DNA of 64,000 bases. Source: JANQJD01 sp965601685 (GTDB lineage: Bacteria; Pseudomonadota; Alphaproteobacteria; Rhodospirillales; Rhodospirillaceae). Below are positions 9,868 through 18,472 of this stretch, in pieces. The notes under the pieces were generated by a model. The model was given only the letters and a program-made list of their open reading frames with translations, searched no databases and was not told the DNA's origin. Position numbers and translations under genes: made by a program. The DNA is taken from NCBI GenBank assembly GCA_965601685.1, contig CBFCWI010000001.1, forward strand, positions 658,827 to 722,826, in the 5' to 3' direction. How positions within the stretch are numbered: position 1 is the first letter of the stretch; the number at the start of each line of letters is the position of its first letter.

Positions 9868-9968
9868 GTCGGGAGGCTGGCGCTGGACGGTTCCCTCGCC
9901 AACCCGGTCAGGTCCGGAAGGAAACAGCCGTAACGAGTTGCGAGTCGGGTCAGTCGTTCAGCCTCCTC
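9868..9968 (+). ncRNA. ffs: Small (4.5S-type) signal recognition particle RNA
   Basis: RNA scaffold that binds Ffh and FtsY for co-translational targeting. The apical hairpin GGTCAGGTCCGGAAGGAA is at 9906-9923 with its GGAA tetraloop, followed by ACAGCCGTAACGAG. The distal stem pairs GGAGGCT (9872-9878) with AGCCTCC (9960-9966), giving an RNA of about 100 bases, the alphaproteobacterial size. Location just upstream of dnaX is the usual place in this class. Odd point: the base at 9924, which corresponds to G61 of the E. coli symmetric loop, is A. Ends are estimates from the outer stem. Confidence 0.93.
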
Positions 9969-9992
9969 TCAGAAGACCACCGAAGGAGGTGG

Positions 9993-10016
9993 ATGGCGCG
10001 TATGAGTAGCGCTTGA
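9993..10016 (+). other. Seven-codon ORF whose stop overlaps the dnaX start
   Basis: A strong ribosome site AGGAGG (9984-9989) is followed by ATG codons at 9993 and 10002 in one frame, giving M-A-R-M-S-S-A and a TGA at 10014-10016. That TGA overlaps the TTG at 10013 that opens the dnaX frame. It may be a coupling leader or the remnant of the original dnaX N-terminus after a small frameshift. Confidence 0.45.
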
Positions 10017-11893
10017 TCCAACAGCTTATGGTAGATTCCGACTTTTCATCGGACATAGTGACTGCCGCTCCGAAGGCGTACCGTGTCCTGGCTCGTAAGT
10101 ATCGCCCAACCACTTTCGCAGAACTGGTCGGACAGGACGTGTTAGTGCGGATCCTTACCAACACTATCCGGTCTGGCCGTATTGCTCATGCCTATATGCT
10201 GAGCGGCGTGCGTGGAGTGGGTAAGACTACAACAGCCCGTATCTTTGCCCGTGCTCTCAACTGTGTTGGAGTGGATGGCACGGGCGGTCCTACTACGCAA
10301 CCATGTGGAAAATGCGAGCACTGTTATGCCATTTCTGCGGACAGACATGTTGATGTGCTAGAAATGGACGCTGCCAGTCGTAGTAGTGTGAATGATATCC
10401 GGGAAGTTATTGAAAGCCTGCGCTATCGTCCTGCCCGCGCCCGGTATAAGGTCTATATCATTGATGAAGTGCACATGCTCTCCAACCAAGCGTTTACTGC
10501 CCTGCTGAAAAGCCTGGAGGAGCCACCAGAGCGTGTGAAGTTTATTTTTGCGACCACAGAGATCCATAAGGTACCTGTCACAATACTTTCACGGTGTCAG
10601 AGATTCGATCTGCGTCGAGTAGATATCAGAACACTCACACACCACTTCTCTCACGTTTCTGAGAGCGAAGGCGTGACAGTAGAACCAGAAGCGCTGCGGT
10701 TGATCGCTGACGCGGCTGGTGGTTCAGTGCGTGATGGGCTGTCATTGCTGGATCAGGCTATGGTCTCTGCTGTCGATTGCCCCTCCACCTCCAGTTCCCG
10801 AACTGTGGTGACTACTGCCGGTGTCCGTGAGATTCTAGGGCTTGCTAACGGCACTCTCATCTTCGATCTGCTAGATGCACTACTGCGAGGTGAGGTGCGC
10901 ATAGCGCTTGGCCTTCTGACGTCTCAGCACGAGTCTGGTGCTGACCTGTCCTTAATGATCCAAGAAATGCTGGGATTGATTCACCGGATAACTCAATTAA
11001 AAATTGTATCTCATTCTTCATTACAGGATCCGGCTATGGTAGAGGAAGAGAGCCGTTGCAAGGCTATGGCGGAAAAGCTGTCCATGGCTGTGCTAACCAG
11101 GGCCTGGCAGATGTTACTCAAAGCCTTTGGAGAAGTGCGCACCGCTCCGTCGCCACTTCAGGCAGCAGAGATGGCCCTGATCCGAATCGCCTATGCTGCC
11201 AATCTGCCCACTCCAGACAAGGTGGTCTCTGCTCTGCAGAAGCACAATACCATGCTCTCTCCCTCTACGGAAGGAAACCGTCCCCTTGGTGGCAGCAGTG
11301 TACCGTCCACTCGCTCAACCTCCTCAGCAGAGGAGCTCTGCGTCACGTCACAACAGATGCGCATATCCTCTTCTGCTGCAGCCTCACCGCTCGCGGTAGC
11401 AGCAGACCCGTGTTCGTTTGCAGAGGTGATTGCCTTGTGCCAAGCTCAAGGCGAGATTCAACTCGCATTTGACTTGCAGCACCAGTTTCATCCAGTGCAT
11501 TTTGCGCTTGGTTATATCGAATTGCGGCCTACGGACGATACGCAGCTTGCCCCTCGGCTAGCACGGCTTTTGAGCGGATGGACTGGCCGGCGTTGGGTCG
11601 TAAACACTTCCCATGAGCAAGATGAGGCGGATGAGGCCACTGTAGTTCAGCAAGGGCAGGATATCGAGGCGCAGCCGGTTGCTGAGGAAGTAGCGGCGCA
11701 CCCGCTTGTCAAGGCAGTGTTGGAAACATTTCCTGGTGCCCGTATTAGTGCTGCTGTAGCGGCAGCGGAGCCTCGCCGCGGTCAATCTGCCCGCATTGTG
11801 AACACAACAGTACATGACGAAGCAGTTAACAACATTGTACTCTATGATGAAGAGCAAGATTCCATGATTGAAGAAAAAGGCGACCTGCTATGA
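10013..11893 (+). CDS. dnaX: DNA polymerase III subunits gamma/tau
   Basis: Clamp-loader ATPase of the replicative polymerase. AAA+ domain at about 25-245 with Walker A GVRGVGKTT at 65-73, a zinc module with CGKCEHC near 100, Walker B region IIDEVHMLS and sensor IFATTEIHKVP; then the clamp-loader domain III and a long, less conserved tau-type tail to residue 626. The first possible start is TTG at 10013; an in-frame ATG at 10028 is an alternative, but neither has a well-spaced ribosome site (see the small ORF just upstream). The stop overlaps the ybaB ATG (ATGA). No E. coli-like slippery heptamer is visible mid-gene, so a separate gamma form is not evident. Confidence 0.95.
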   Translation: MIQQLMVDSDFSSDIVTAAPKAYRVLARKYRPTTFAELVGQDVLVRILTNTIRSGRIAHAYMLSGVRGVGKTTTARIFARALNCVGVDGTGGPTTQPCGKCEHCYAISADRHVDVLEMDAASRSSVNDIREVIESLRYRPARARYKVYIIDEVHMLSNQAFTALLKSLEEPPERVKFIFATTEIHKVPVTILSRCQRFDLRRVDIRTLTHHFSHVSESEGVTVEPEALRLIADAAGGSVRDGLSLLDQAMVSAVDCPSTSSSRTVVTTAGVREILGLANGTLIFDLLDALLRGEVRIALGLLTSQHESGADLSLMIQEMLGLIHRITQLKIVSHSSLQDPAMVEEESRCKAMAEKLSMAVLTRAWQMLLKAFGEVRTAPSPLQAAEMALIRIAYAANLPTPDKVVSALQKHNTMLSPSTEGNRPLGGSSVPSTRSTSSAEELCVTSQQMRISSSAAASPLAVAADPCSFAEVIALCQAQGEIQLAFDLQHQFHPVHFALGYIELRPTDDTQLAPRLARLLSGWTGRRWVVNTSHEQDEADEATVVQQGQDIEAQPVAEEVAAHPLVKAVLETFPGARISAAVAAAEPRRGQSARIVNTTVHDEAVNNIVLYDEEQDSMIEEKGDLL

Positions 11894-12213
11894 AAAATCT
11901 CGGCCAGCTTATGAAACAGGCACAGCAGATGCAGGCTAAGATGGCTGAGCTACAGGAACGCCTTGCTCAGACGGAAATCAATGGCCTTGCAGGGGGTGGC
12001 ATGGTTCAGGTTGTTCTGGATGGCAAGGGTGATATGCGCAAGGTTACCATTGATAAAAATCTGCTTGATCCCAATGAAATAGAAGTGCTGGAGGATCTGA
12101 TCGTGGCTGCCTGCGCGGATGCTAAAGGTAAAGTGGAGGCTTACATGCAAGAGGAAATGGCAAAAGTAACTGGCGGGTTGCATCTTCCACAAAACCTCAA
12201 GCTGCCTTTCTGA
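11890..12213 (+). CDS. ybaB: YbaB/EbfC family nucleoid-associated protein
   Basis: A 107-residue DNA-binding protein of the YbaB/EbfC family, which forms a tweezer-like homodimer and is thought to help organise the nucleoid. The start MKNLGQLMKQAQQMQAKM (an N-terminal helix) and the GGGMVQVVLDGKGDMRKVTID strand region (first 15 residues cited are diagnostic) match well, as does the LEDLIVAACADAKGKVE helix. It overlaps dnaX by four bases and sits in the standard dnaX-ybaB-recR order; the downstream recR is broken. Confidence 0.95.
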   Translation: MKNLGQLMKQAQQMQAKMAELQERLAQTEINGLAGGGMVQVVLDGKGDMRKVTIDKNLLDPNEIEVLEDLIVAACADAKGKVEAYMQEEMAKVTGGLHLPQNLKLPF

Positions 12214-12223
12214 AGCCTCAATC

Positions 12224-12816
12224 GTGGGGACTGCTATCAAGCCTGCTATCAAGCACCTGATACAGATATTAGCGCGCTTACCAGGTCTGGGACCACGGTC
12301 CGCCCGACGGGCAGCCTTGGCGCTTTTCAAGGAGCGGACAACACTTATGGAGCCGCTGTTGCAGACTCTTGCCGAGGCAGCTGCAAGGGTGCGCTAGTGT
12401 GTGGTAATTTCGACACAGAGGAGCCTTCTTCGCGATTCGTCAGTGCTGTGCGTTGAGGTCTCTGACTTGTGGACTCTAGAACGCTCAGGGGTGTTCCATG
12501 GGCGTTATCATGTTCTAGGAGGTGTTTTGTCAGCTATGGATGGCATAGGAATAGAGGAGTTACAACTAGAAACATTCCTAGAACGAGTAAAACTTCTAAC
12601 GTCACGGAGGTTATCTTAGCCCTAGGGGCCACAGTCAACGGTCAGATTACTGCCGCACACTTGCAAGCCAATGATGTGATTGTGTCAGCCCTGGCTCACG
12701 GTATGCCGGTGGGAGGTGAGTTGGAGTACCTTGATGATGGTACGATCCTCTCTGCCTTACGAGGCCGCCGACCTTTGCGCGGAGACACCATTCTGACTGA
12801 TCTGACGGAAAGCTGA
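12224..12816 (+). pseudogene. recR: Recombination mediator RecR, frameshifted remnant
   Basis: RecR normally works with RecFO to load RecA on gapped DNA. Family blocks are present but in different frames. From GTG at 12224: LARLPGLGPRSARRAAL, ending at an in-frame TAG at 12395. The zinc-finger start VCGNFDTEE follows in a second frame at about 12399; the rest of the four-cysteine finger is missing. Back in the first frame: LWTLERSG and GRYHVLGGVLSA to a stop at 12617. From about 12589 a third frame gives TEVILALGATVNGQ and GGELEYLDDGT to 12816, with several residues missing before LAHGMPVGG. At least three frame disruptions and a lost finger argue for a pseudogene rather than sequencing error alone. 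Confidence 0.9.
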
Positions 12817-12868
12817 GAGGTACGGCTCTGTATTGAGTGAGTTTTCCTCTTTAAGAACGAGCATGAAG

Positions 12869-14542
12869 TTATGTTACCCAATCACGTGTGTCTTCCTCCT
12901 TGCGGTCGTCGTGAAGCACGGCGCTAGCCAAACGCAGACCCACTTCCATTGTTTCCGGTACAACATCCGTAATACCGGCCTTACGTAGTGCTGTTGCCGA
13001 GGCTTCATCACTTACTCTGGCAAAAATAGGCAACGTGGCACGGGAGGACCGTACAGCATCTACAACACGTAAGGTAGCTGCTGAATCTCCAGTTGCAACC
13101 ACTACAGCACGGCTCTGCTCGACACCCGCTGCTTTCAGCACAGAGACTAGGGAGGCGTCGCCATAAAAGACTGGCTCACCTAGAGCCAGACCTTCGCTGA
13201 TGCGGCGTGGACTCATTTCTAGGACTAGATAGGACGTCCCATAAGTCTTCAACATACGGGCAACGATACGTCCTACCTCGCCGAACCCGATAATGAGCAC
13301 ATGTGAACGATTCTCGTGCTCCCCCTGTTCTGTACGGTTGCCTAGGCGGGCATAGCGTGCCGTCTCGCGGCTTTCCAGAAAGGTAACCCAGCCGGAACCC
13401 AGCGTAATGTAAAGAGGTGTGGCCGCCATGCTAGCGGCGACTACGAGGATCACCAAATGGCCCAGCTCAGCTGGAATGACTCCTGCCAAAATGGCCGCAC
13501 CGAGCAGAACAAAGGCAAATTCACCAGCCTGGCTGAGCACACCTCCAAGTCGCATTGAGCGCCAAATACTAAATCGGAAAAGGCGACTGAGACCCATGAT
13601 CAGAGCAGACTTGCCAACTAACAGGGCGACAGTCAAAAGAGCCACCAAAAGGAGACTCTCAACAGTAAGAGATAAATCAAAGCGCATACCAACTGTAGTA
13701 AAAAATAGGCTTAGTAGAATGCCCCTGAAGGGTTCAATGTCTGCCTGAACTTGATGGCGATATTCAGTTTCAGCAATTAGCATACCAGCGAGAAAAGCTC
13801 CAAAGACCATGGATAAACCCACCTGCTCTGTTACCCAGCTTGTCCCTAGGGCAACCAACAAGGTGCTAGCAGCGAACACTTCCGATGAACGCGCTTCGCA
13901 GACCAGCCGTAGCAACGGTCGCAGTAACAGCCTGCCGATGATGTAGATGACGACAATCGCTCCTGCTGCCTTGAGAACTGCCATACCGAGCATCGGCCAT
14001 ACAGCGGCTGTGAGGATACCACCATCATTTTCTAAAACTTCTAGTAATACAAGAAATGGGCCAACGGCTAAATCCTGTAGTAACAGGACAGCCAAAGCAA
14101 CTTGGCCATAGCGGGTTCTGAGTTGACTCCGCTCGTTTAGGACCTGTAGAACGATGGCAGTAGAGGACATGGCTAGGGCGCCCCCTATCATCACCGCTGC
14201 AGCTAGCGGATAGCCAGCAAGGACAACAATAGAACTAACGGCTAGTGCTGTGACTACAATCTGTGACACACCGAGCCCTACTACCGGCAGCCCGATTCGC
14301 TTCAACCGGTCAAGGGGCATTTCTAAACCGATGGTAAACAGTAAAAAAACAACTCCTAATTCTGCTAAAACATGGATTGATTCTATTTCAGAGATCAGGC
14401 TGAAACCATGAGGTCCTACTACACCACCCGCTATGAGATATCCTAGTACAGGACCTAGTCGTAATCGTTGTGATAATGGTACAGCAACTACTGTTGCAAG
14501 AAGGAAGATAAGGATATCTACGAAATGGTGACTCTCGACCAT
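12869..14542 (-). CDS. kefB: KefB-type potassium/proton antiporter with RCK domain
   Basis: Monovalent cation:proton antiporter of the CPA2 family, inner membrane. About twelve membrane segments fill residues 5-390 (for example GPVLGYLIAGGVVGPHG near 28-44 and LGVVFLLFTIGLEM near 65), followed by a cytoplasmic RCK/TrkA-N nucleotide-binding domain at about 425-550 with HVLIIGFGEVGRIVARML. Total 557 residues, slightly shorter than E. coli KefB. The frame opens earlier (14602), but the ATG at 14542 has GAGG about six bases upstream and matches the family start. Separate from its neighbours. Whether it is glutathione-gated like KefB/KefC cannot be told from sequence. Confidence 0.88.
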   Translation of the reverse strand: MVESHHFVDILIFLLATVVAVPLSQRLRLGPVLGYLIAGGVVGPHGFSLISEIESIHVLAELGVVFLLFTIGLEMPLDRLKRIGLPVVGLGVSQIVVTALAVSSIVVLAGYPLAAAVMIGGALAMSSTAIVLQVLNERSQLRTRYGQVALAVLLLQDLAVGPFLVLLEVLENDGGILTAAVWPMLGMAVLKAAGAIVVIYIIGRLLLRPLLRLVCEARSSEVFAASTLLVALGTSWVTEQVGLSMVFGAFLAGMLIAETEYRHQVQADIEPFRGILLSLFFTTVGMRFDLSLTVESLLLVALLTVALLVGKSALIMGLSRLFRFSIWRSMRLGGVLSQAGEFAFVLLGAAILAGVIPAELGHLVILVVAASMAATPLYITLGSGWVTFLESRETARYARLGNRTEQGEHENRSHVLIIGFGEVGRIVARMLKTYGTSYLVLEMSPRRISEGLALGEPVFYGDASLVSVLKAAGVEQSRAVVVATGDSAATLRVVDAVRSSRATLPIFARVSDEASATALRKAGITDVVPETMEVGLRLASAVLHDDRKEEDTRDWVT

Positions 14543-14921
14543 ACGGGCCTCATGGAGCCTGCCTGCGAACATTTCTCTTTCCGTAAAAACGATACCCCCC
14601 AAAGAGATTGTACGGGCACCGCCCTCACTTTACGCCGGAACACTCTAGACAGGAATAATGCCGTTACACGTGTGGGCTTTACAGGGTCTCCTGAGAACTC
14701 CTAGGGAGACAGCCTGCGCGGGGCCGGATAACGATCTCTCGCGAATCGTTCACGAAGGATGGAAAGATGGAAACTGGAGCTGGAAACTTGAACGTCAGCC
14801 GTTTGGTTATGCTGATTCGAAGAGTACGCGGAACAGCGGCTATACGCAGGATAACGAAAGAGGGTTGGGGCCAGAAGAATGGGGAGATTGATATATGCCG
14901 CGGGATTCTGCGAAAACCGCA
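14543..14921. other. Gap of about 380 bases, no gene seen
   Basis: Lies between the kefB start and the guaA stop. Small open frames on both strands (up to 77 codons) have no recognisable motif. It must contain the kefB promoter; I cannot point to a convincing one. Confidence 0.5.
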
Positions 14922-16475
14922 TCATTCCCATTCAATCGTTCCAGGCGGTTTTGAGGTGATGTCATAGGTAACCCGGTTGATACCCTTGACTTCGTTAATA
15001 ATACGGTTAGCGACACGGCTCAAAAAGGCATGGTTGAAGGGATAGAAATCTGCAGTCATCCCATCTGTCGAGGTGACCGCGCGAAGGGCTATGGCATGAT
15101 CATAGGAACGCGCATCACCCATAACCCCAACCGTGCGCACTGGCAAGAGCACAGCAAACGCCTGCCAGATCGTCTCGTACAGGCTCTCGGCTTGGATTTC
15201 CTCGATATAGATAGCATCTGCTCTGCGCAAGAGATCAAGCTTGTCACGGGTGACTGCCTGACCAGGGAGACGGATGGCAAGCCCAGGTCCAGGAAACGGG
15301 TGACGTATTATCATGTCGTCTGGTAGACCTAAAATACGCCCAAGCTGTCGCACTTCGTCTTTGAAGAGGGCCCGTAAGGGTTCAAGCAATCGCAAATGCA
15401 TATGCGCGGGTAAGCCGCCTACATTGTGGTGACTCTTGATAGTTGCCGATGGTCCACCATGGAAGCTGACTGATTCGATAACGTCCGGATACAACGTGCC
15501 TTGCGCGAGAAAATGAGCGCCGGTTCTCTGTCGGGCCTCCGCCTCAAACACGTCTATGAATGTTTCCCCTATGATATGGCGCTTCTGCTCAGGGTCAAGC
15601 ACACCTTTGAGTTTACCTAAGAATAAATCAGTAGCATCGCGGTGAATTAACTGTATGCTGAGGCTCTCACGGAATAGAGAGAGAACCTGCTCAGCCTCAC
15701 CTAAGCGCATCATACCGTGATCAACAAATACGCATGAAAGTTGATCTCCAACTGCTTCTTGCACGAGGGATGCCGTCACAGCAGAGTCTACCCCCCCTGA
15801 TAAGGCGCATAAAACTTCCTCTTCTCCTACCTGTGCGCGTATCTTTTCTATGGCCTGGGTGCGGAATGCTGCCATGCTCCAATCGCCTCGGCAACCACAG
15901 AGATTATATACAAAGTTACGTAACAGCGCTGCCCCGTGTGGGGTATGTACCACCTCTGGATGAAACTGGACGCCATAGAAGCGACGGGCATCATCGGCGA
16001 TAGCGGCAAAGGGCGCGCCTTCCGTGACAGCAACTGTGCGGAATCCCGGGGGTAATGCAACGACCCGATCCCCATGGCTCATCCATACTTGTTCACGGTG
16101 TCCGGGGAGCCAAACGTCAGTGAATAGCGCACACGAATCTATCACTTCTACAAAAGCGCGGCCGAACTCGCGGCCGTGAGTTTTTTCTACCGTTCCCTGT
16201 AGTTGAACGACCATAGTCTGCTGACCATAACAGATCCCAAGTACTGGTATGCCCAGGGTAAAGAGGCTGTCATGGACACGCGGACTCCTAGCCTCTCTCA
16301 CTGAGGCTGGTCCTCCTGATAACACCGTCCCTCTAGCCCTGAAGGTGTGTAGAAACGCAGATGTGACCTTGTAGAATGGATGGATTTCGCAGTAGACACC
16401 ACTTTCACGGATGCGACGAGCGATCAGTTGGGTGAGCTGAGAGCCAAAGTCAACGATGAGGATACAATCAGTCAT
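14922..16475 (-). CDS. guaA: GMP synthase (glutamine-hydrolysing)
   Basis: Makes GMP from XMP, ATP and glutamine. Two-domain enzyme of 517 residues: class I glutamine amidotransferase (about 1-195) with the nucleophile Cys82 in GICYGQQ and the His-Glu pair in QFHPEVVHT; then an ATP pyrophosphatase domain with P-loop ALSGGVDSAV near 222, and the dimerisation domain ending KPPGTIEWE. All catalytic residues are present and length is normal. Monocistronic as far as the sequence shows. Confidence 0.96.
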   Translation of the reverse strand: MTDCILIVDFGSQLTQLIARRIRESGVYCEIHPFYKVTSAFLHTFRARGTVLSGGPASVREARSPRVHDSLFTLGIPVLGICYGQQTMVVQLQGTVEKTHGREFGRAFVEVIDSCALFTDVWLPGHREQVWMSHGDRVVALPPGFRTVAVTEGAPFAAIADDARRFYGVQFHPEVVHTPHGAALLRNFVYNLCGCRGDWSMAAFRTQAIEKIRAQVGEEEVLCALSGGVDSAVTASLVQEAVGDQLSCVFVDHGMMRLGEAEQVLSLFRESLSIQLIHRDATDLFLGKLKGVLDPEQKRHIIGETFIDVFEAEARQRTGAHFLAQGTLYPDVIESVSFHGGPSATIKSHHNVGGLPAHMHLRLLEPLRALFKDEVRQLGRILGLPDDMIIRHPFPGPGLAIRLPGQAVTRDKLDLLRRADAIYIEEIQAESLYETIWQAFAVLLPVRTVGVMGDARSYDHAIALRAVTSTDGMTADFYPFNHAFLSRVANRIINEVKGINRVTYDITSKPPGTIEWE

Positions 16476-16520
16476 AACCTGAATCCCGCAGGACAGGGAT
16501 CAAGAGCAAGGAGCCTTACA

Positions 16521-16718
16521 TCACTCGCGATTACAATACGTACCAGTACCTTTAGTAATAATCCATAGACCAATGAATGCAATGATTGTACCTATCATTA
16601 ATAATGGCAGCCTGTACGCTGCAACGCACGGACCATGAGGCAGACGGACTACGCCGATGCCCATGAGAACAACGACGCAACCCGCGACCCAGTACAGGAG
16701 TTTTTTACCACTTGCCAC
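16521..16718 (-). CDS. Possible small membrane protein downstream of the decarboxylase operon
   Basis: A 65-codon frame with two hydrophobic segments (LLYWVAGCVVVLMGIGVV and LPLLMIGTIIAFIGLWII) joined by a short loop containing LPHGP. It runs in the same direction as the decarboxylase beta subunit and begins 41 bases after that gene's stop, with a GTG start and only a weak purine-rich upstream stretch. The double-helix hairpin pattern vaguely recalls small PGPGW-type membrane proteins, but the match is loose. It may be a real co-transcribed gene or a chance hydrophobic frame. Confidence 0.4.
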   Translation of the reverse strand: MASGKKLLYWVAGCVVVLMGIGVVRLPHGPCVAAYRLPLLMIGTIIAFIGLWIITKGTGTYCNRE

Positions 16719-16759
16719 TACCCTACCCTGCGACCGGTGATGTGTGTCACACTGGCCAC

Positions 16760-18022
16760 TCAGTGTAACAGAGTCACGAAGGCAGCCGCAAAAATGGCCG
16801 AGGTAATGACACCGGAAATGTTCACGCCCAGCGCATGAGGCATAACGAGCACATCAGCTCGCGCTTCTGAGACCACTTTCTGTGCTACCTTCGAGGTCGT
16901 CGGCACGCAGCTCACTGCGGCGATGCCAATAACAGGGTTATACTTGCCGTGGGTTGCAAAATACAGAACGTACCCACCAATTAGCCCGCCGATAGCTGAA
17001 ATAGTCAAGGCAAATATGCCAAGCAGCAACAACTTCAGCACAGTCGGATCCAGCAGAGTGTTCGCTTCGCATAACACACCTAGCACTAAGCCTAGGAAAA
17101 AAGTAGCTCCATAAAGAAATGTACTACCAAAAAGATCAGAAAAATGTGTAATGCCACTTTCACGAACTGCAACACCAACAAATAAAGCTAGAAATAGTGG
17201 AGCCGCCACTGGGAACAACAGGCACAAGGTCACGCACGTGACGACCGCAAACAACAATTTCTCTCCCGCTGAGATGGTGCGGGTCTTTTCGAATGGCATC
17301 TGGCAAGCGCGTAGCCTGTGTGGGACTAAAGCCTTGATGAGGAATGGATACCCACCATAGGTTAGCCCCAAATAGAGATACCCAACCACAGTGATCGGTA
17401 CGAAGAGATGCTTAGCCAGCACCAACGAGGCAAAGAGTACCATGGGACCGTCAGCGCCGCCAATCATAGCTACGGCCGCCGCCTCACGTTCTGTCAACCC
17501 TAGCCACACTGCAACAGGGAAAGTGACAGCTGTGCCCAACTCTCCACAGATAGCGACGAACATACTCTGAAAAGGACGGGCCATGACAAAGCCTACATCC
17601 AGAAGCACACCGATTCCCATGAATACCAGAACGGCTATGAGACCATTGCTGAATGTCAGCGTATAAACAGGTTGGAGAAAATCAATCTGCAAGGCATTCA
17701 ACACGTCGATGGTATTTTCTGTGGCTATGCGGTGCACTGTGTCCGGTACAGCTCCTCCCGGCACTTGTTTGCCGCCGGCCAAGGGATCTATAAACAGGGT
17801 GCCCATTTTGCCGCCTTCGAAAAACAGCACCCCTGCGTTAACCGCTGCCATGCCTAAACCCATGGGAATCATGAGCAACGGCTCGAGAATCTCCTTCCGA
17901 CCCAGGTAAATCAGCAGCATGCCCAGGAAAATCAGGAAGATTCTACTGAACATAATTGACGGCTCAGATGCCGCAAGCGTTGCTATTCCCTGGAAGAGAT
18001 CAAGAAAATTGATCGATTCCAT
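16760..18022 (-). CDS. Sodium-translocating decarboxylase, beta subunit
   Basis: Integral membrane subunit of the MmdB/OadB/GcdB family: it removes CO2 from carboxybiotin on the carrier protein and pumps sodium ions outward. The 420-residue, very hydrophobic protein has about eleven helices. Family hallmarks are the GGADGPMVLFASLVL block carrying the essential Asp, PVIGIAAVSCVPTTSKVAQK, and the C-terminal GVNISGVITSAIFA with the key Asn and Ser. The ATG at 18022 follows GGAGAGG. It is 15 bases downstream of the biotin carrier gene, last of the four recognised operon genes. I cannot decide between mmdB, oadB and gcdB by this subunit; mmdA in the same operon favours mmdB. Confidence 0.93.
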   Translation of the reverse strand: MESINFLDLFQGIATLAASEPSIMFSRIFLIFLGMLLIYLGRKEILEPLLMIPMGLGMAAVNAGVLFFEGGKMGTLFIDPLAGGKQVPGGAVPDTVHRIATENTIDVLNALQIDFLQPVYTLTFSNGLIAVLVFMGIGVLLDVGFVMARPFQSMFVAICGELGTAVTFPVAVWLGLTEREAAAVAMIGGADGPMVLFASLVLAKHLFVPITVVGYLYLGLTYGGYPFLIKALVPHRLRACQMPFEKTRTISAGEKLLFAVVTCVTLCLLFPVAAPLFLALFVGVAVRESGITHFSDLFGSTFLYGATFFLGLVLGVLCEANTLLDPTVLKLLLLGIFALTISAIGGLIGGYVLYFATHGKYNPVIGIAAVSCVPTTSKVAQKVVSEARADVLVMPHALGVNISGVITSAIFAAAFVTLLH

Positions 18023-18037
18023 GCGCCTCTCCGGACA

Positions 18038-18433
18038 TCAGCCGATAGTGACTAAAGCTTGGCCGGTGTCAACTGCATCCCCCGGCTTGACATGAATAGC
18101 CCCGACCTTGCCGGTTCTGTTTGAGAAGATATTAGTCTTCATCTTCATAGCCTCGAGCACAACGAGAAGATCGCCCTCGTTCACATGCTGACCAACGGAA
18201 ATCTTTACTTCCTTCACGACACCGCCAACGGGACTCTGAACATCACCGGCGCCAGCGGTTACAGGCTTAGAATCAGTACTCTGTACCGGCGCTACAGGCG
18301 GAGGAGCGGCAGGCGGAGGATGAGTTGCAGTCACTGCAGTGGACGGGGAAGAAGTAGCGCTCCCCTCTACCATTTCTTCGACGGTGACGGTATAAGGCTT
18401 GCCATCAACGGTAATCCTAAACTTCTTCCACAT
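18038..18433 (-). CDS. mmdC: Biotin carrier subunit of the decarboxylase
   Basis: A 131-residue biotin acyl carrier that shuttles the carboxyl group between the carboxyltransferase and the membrane beta subunit. The N-terminal part (about 1-22, FRITVDGKPYTVTVEE) is followed by an Ala/Pro/Thr-rich flexible linker (about 25-62) and a biotinyl domain with the attachment motif EAMKM, Lys97. This layout is that of methylmalonyl-CoA decarboxylase gamma subunits. Ribosome site AAGGGA about nine bases before the ATG. It sits between the oadG-like gene (39 bases away) and the beta subunit gene (15 bases away). Confidence 0.93.
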   Translation of the reverse strand: MWKKFRITVDGKPYTVTVEEMVEGSATSSPSTAVTATHPPPAAPPPVAPVQSTDSKPVTAGAGDVQSPVGGVVKEVKISVGQHVNEGDLLVVLEAMKMKTNIFSNRTGKVGAIHVKPGDAVDTGQALVTIG

Positions 18434-18472
18434 AGGTTAATCCCTTATACTTACTCTCTGTAAACTCCGGAT

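Noticed and set aside
11865..11885. A5 run near the dnaX 3' end as a programmed frameshift site for gamma
   Set aside because: It is only a few codons before the stop, so it could not make the shorter gamma product, and it is not the known slippery heptamer.
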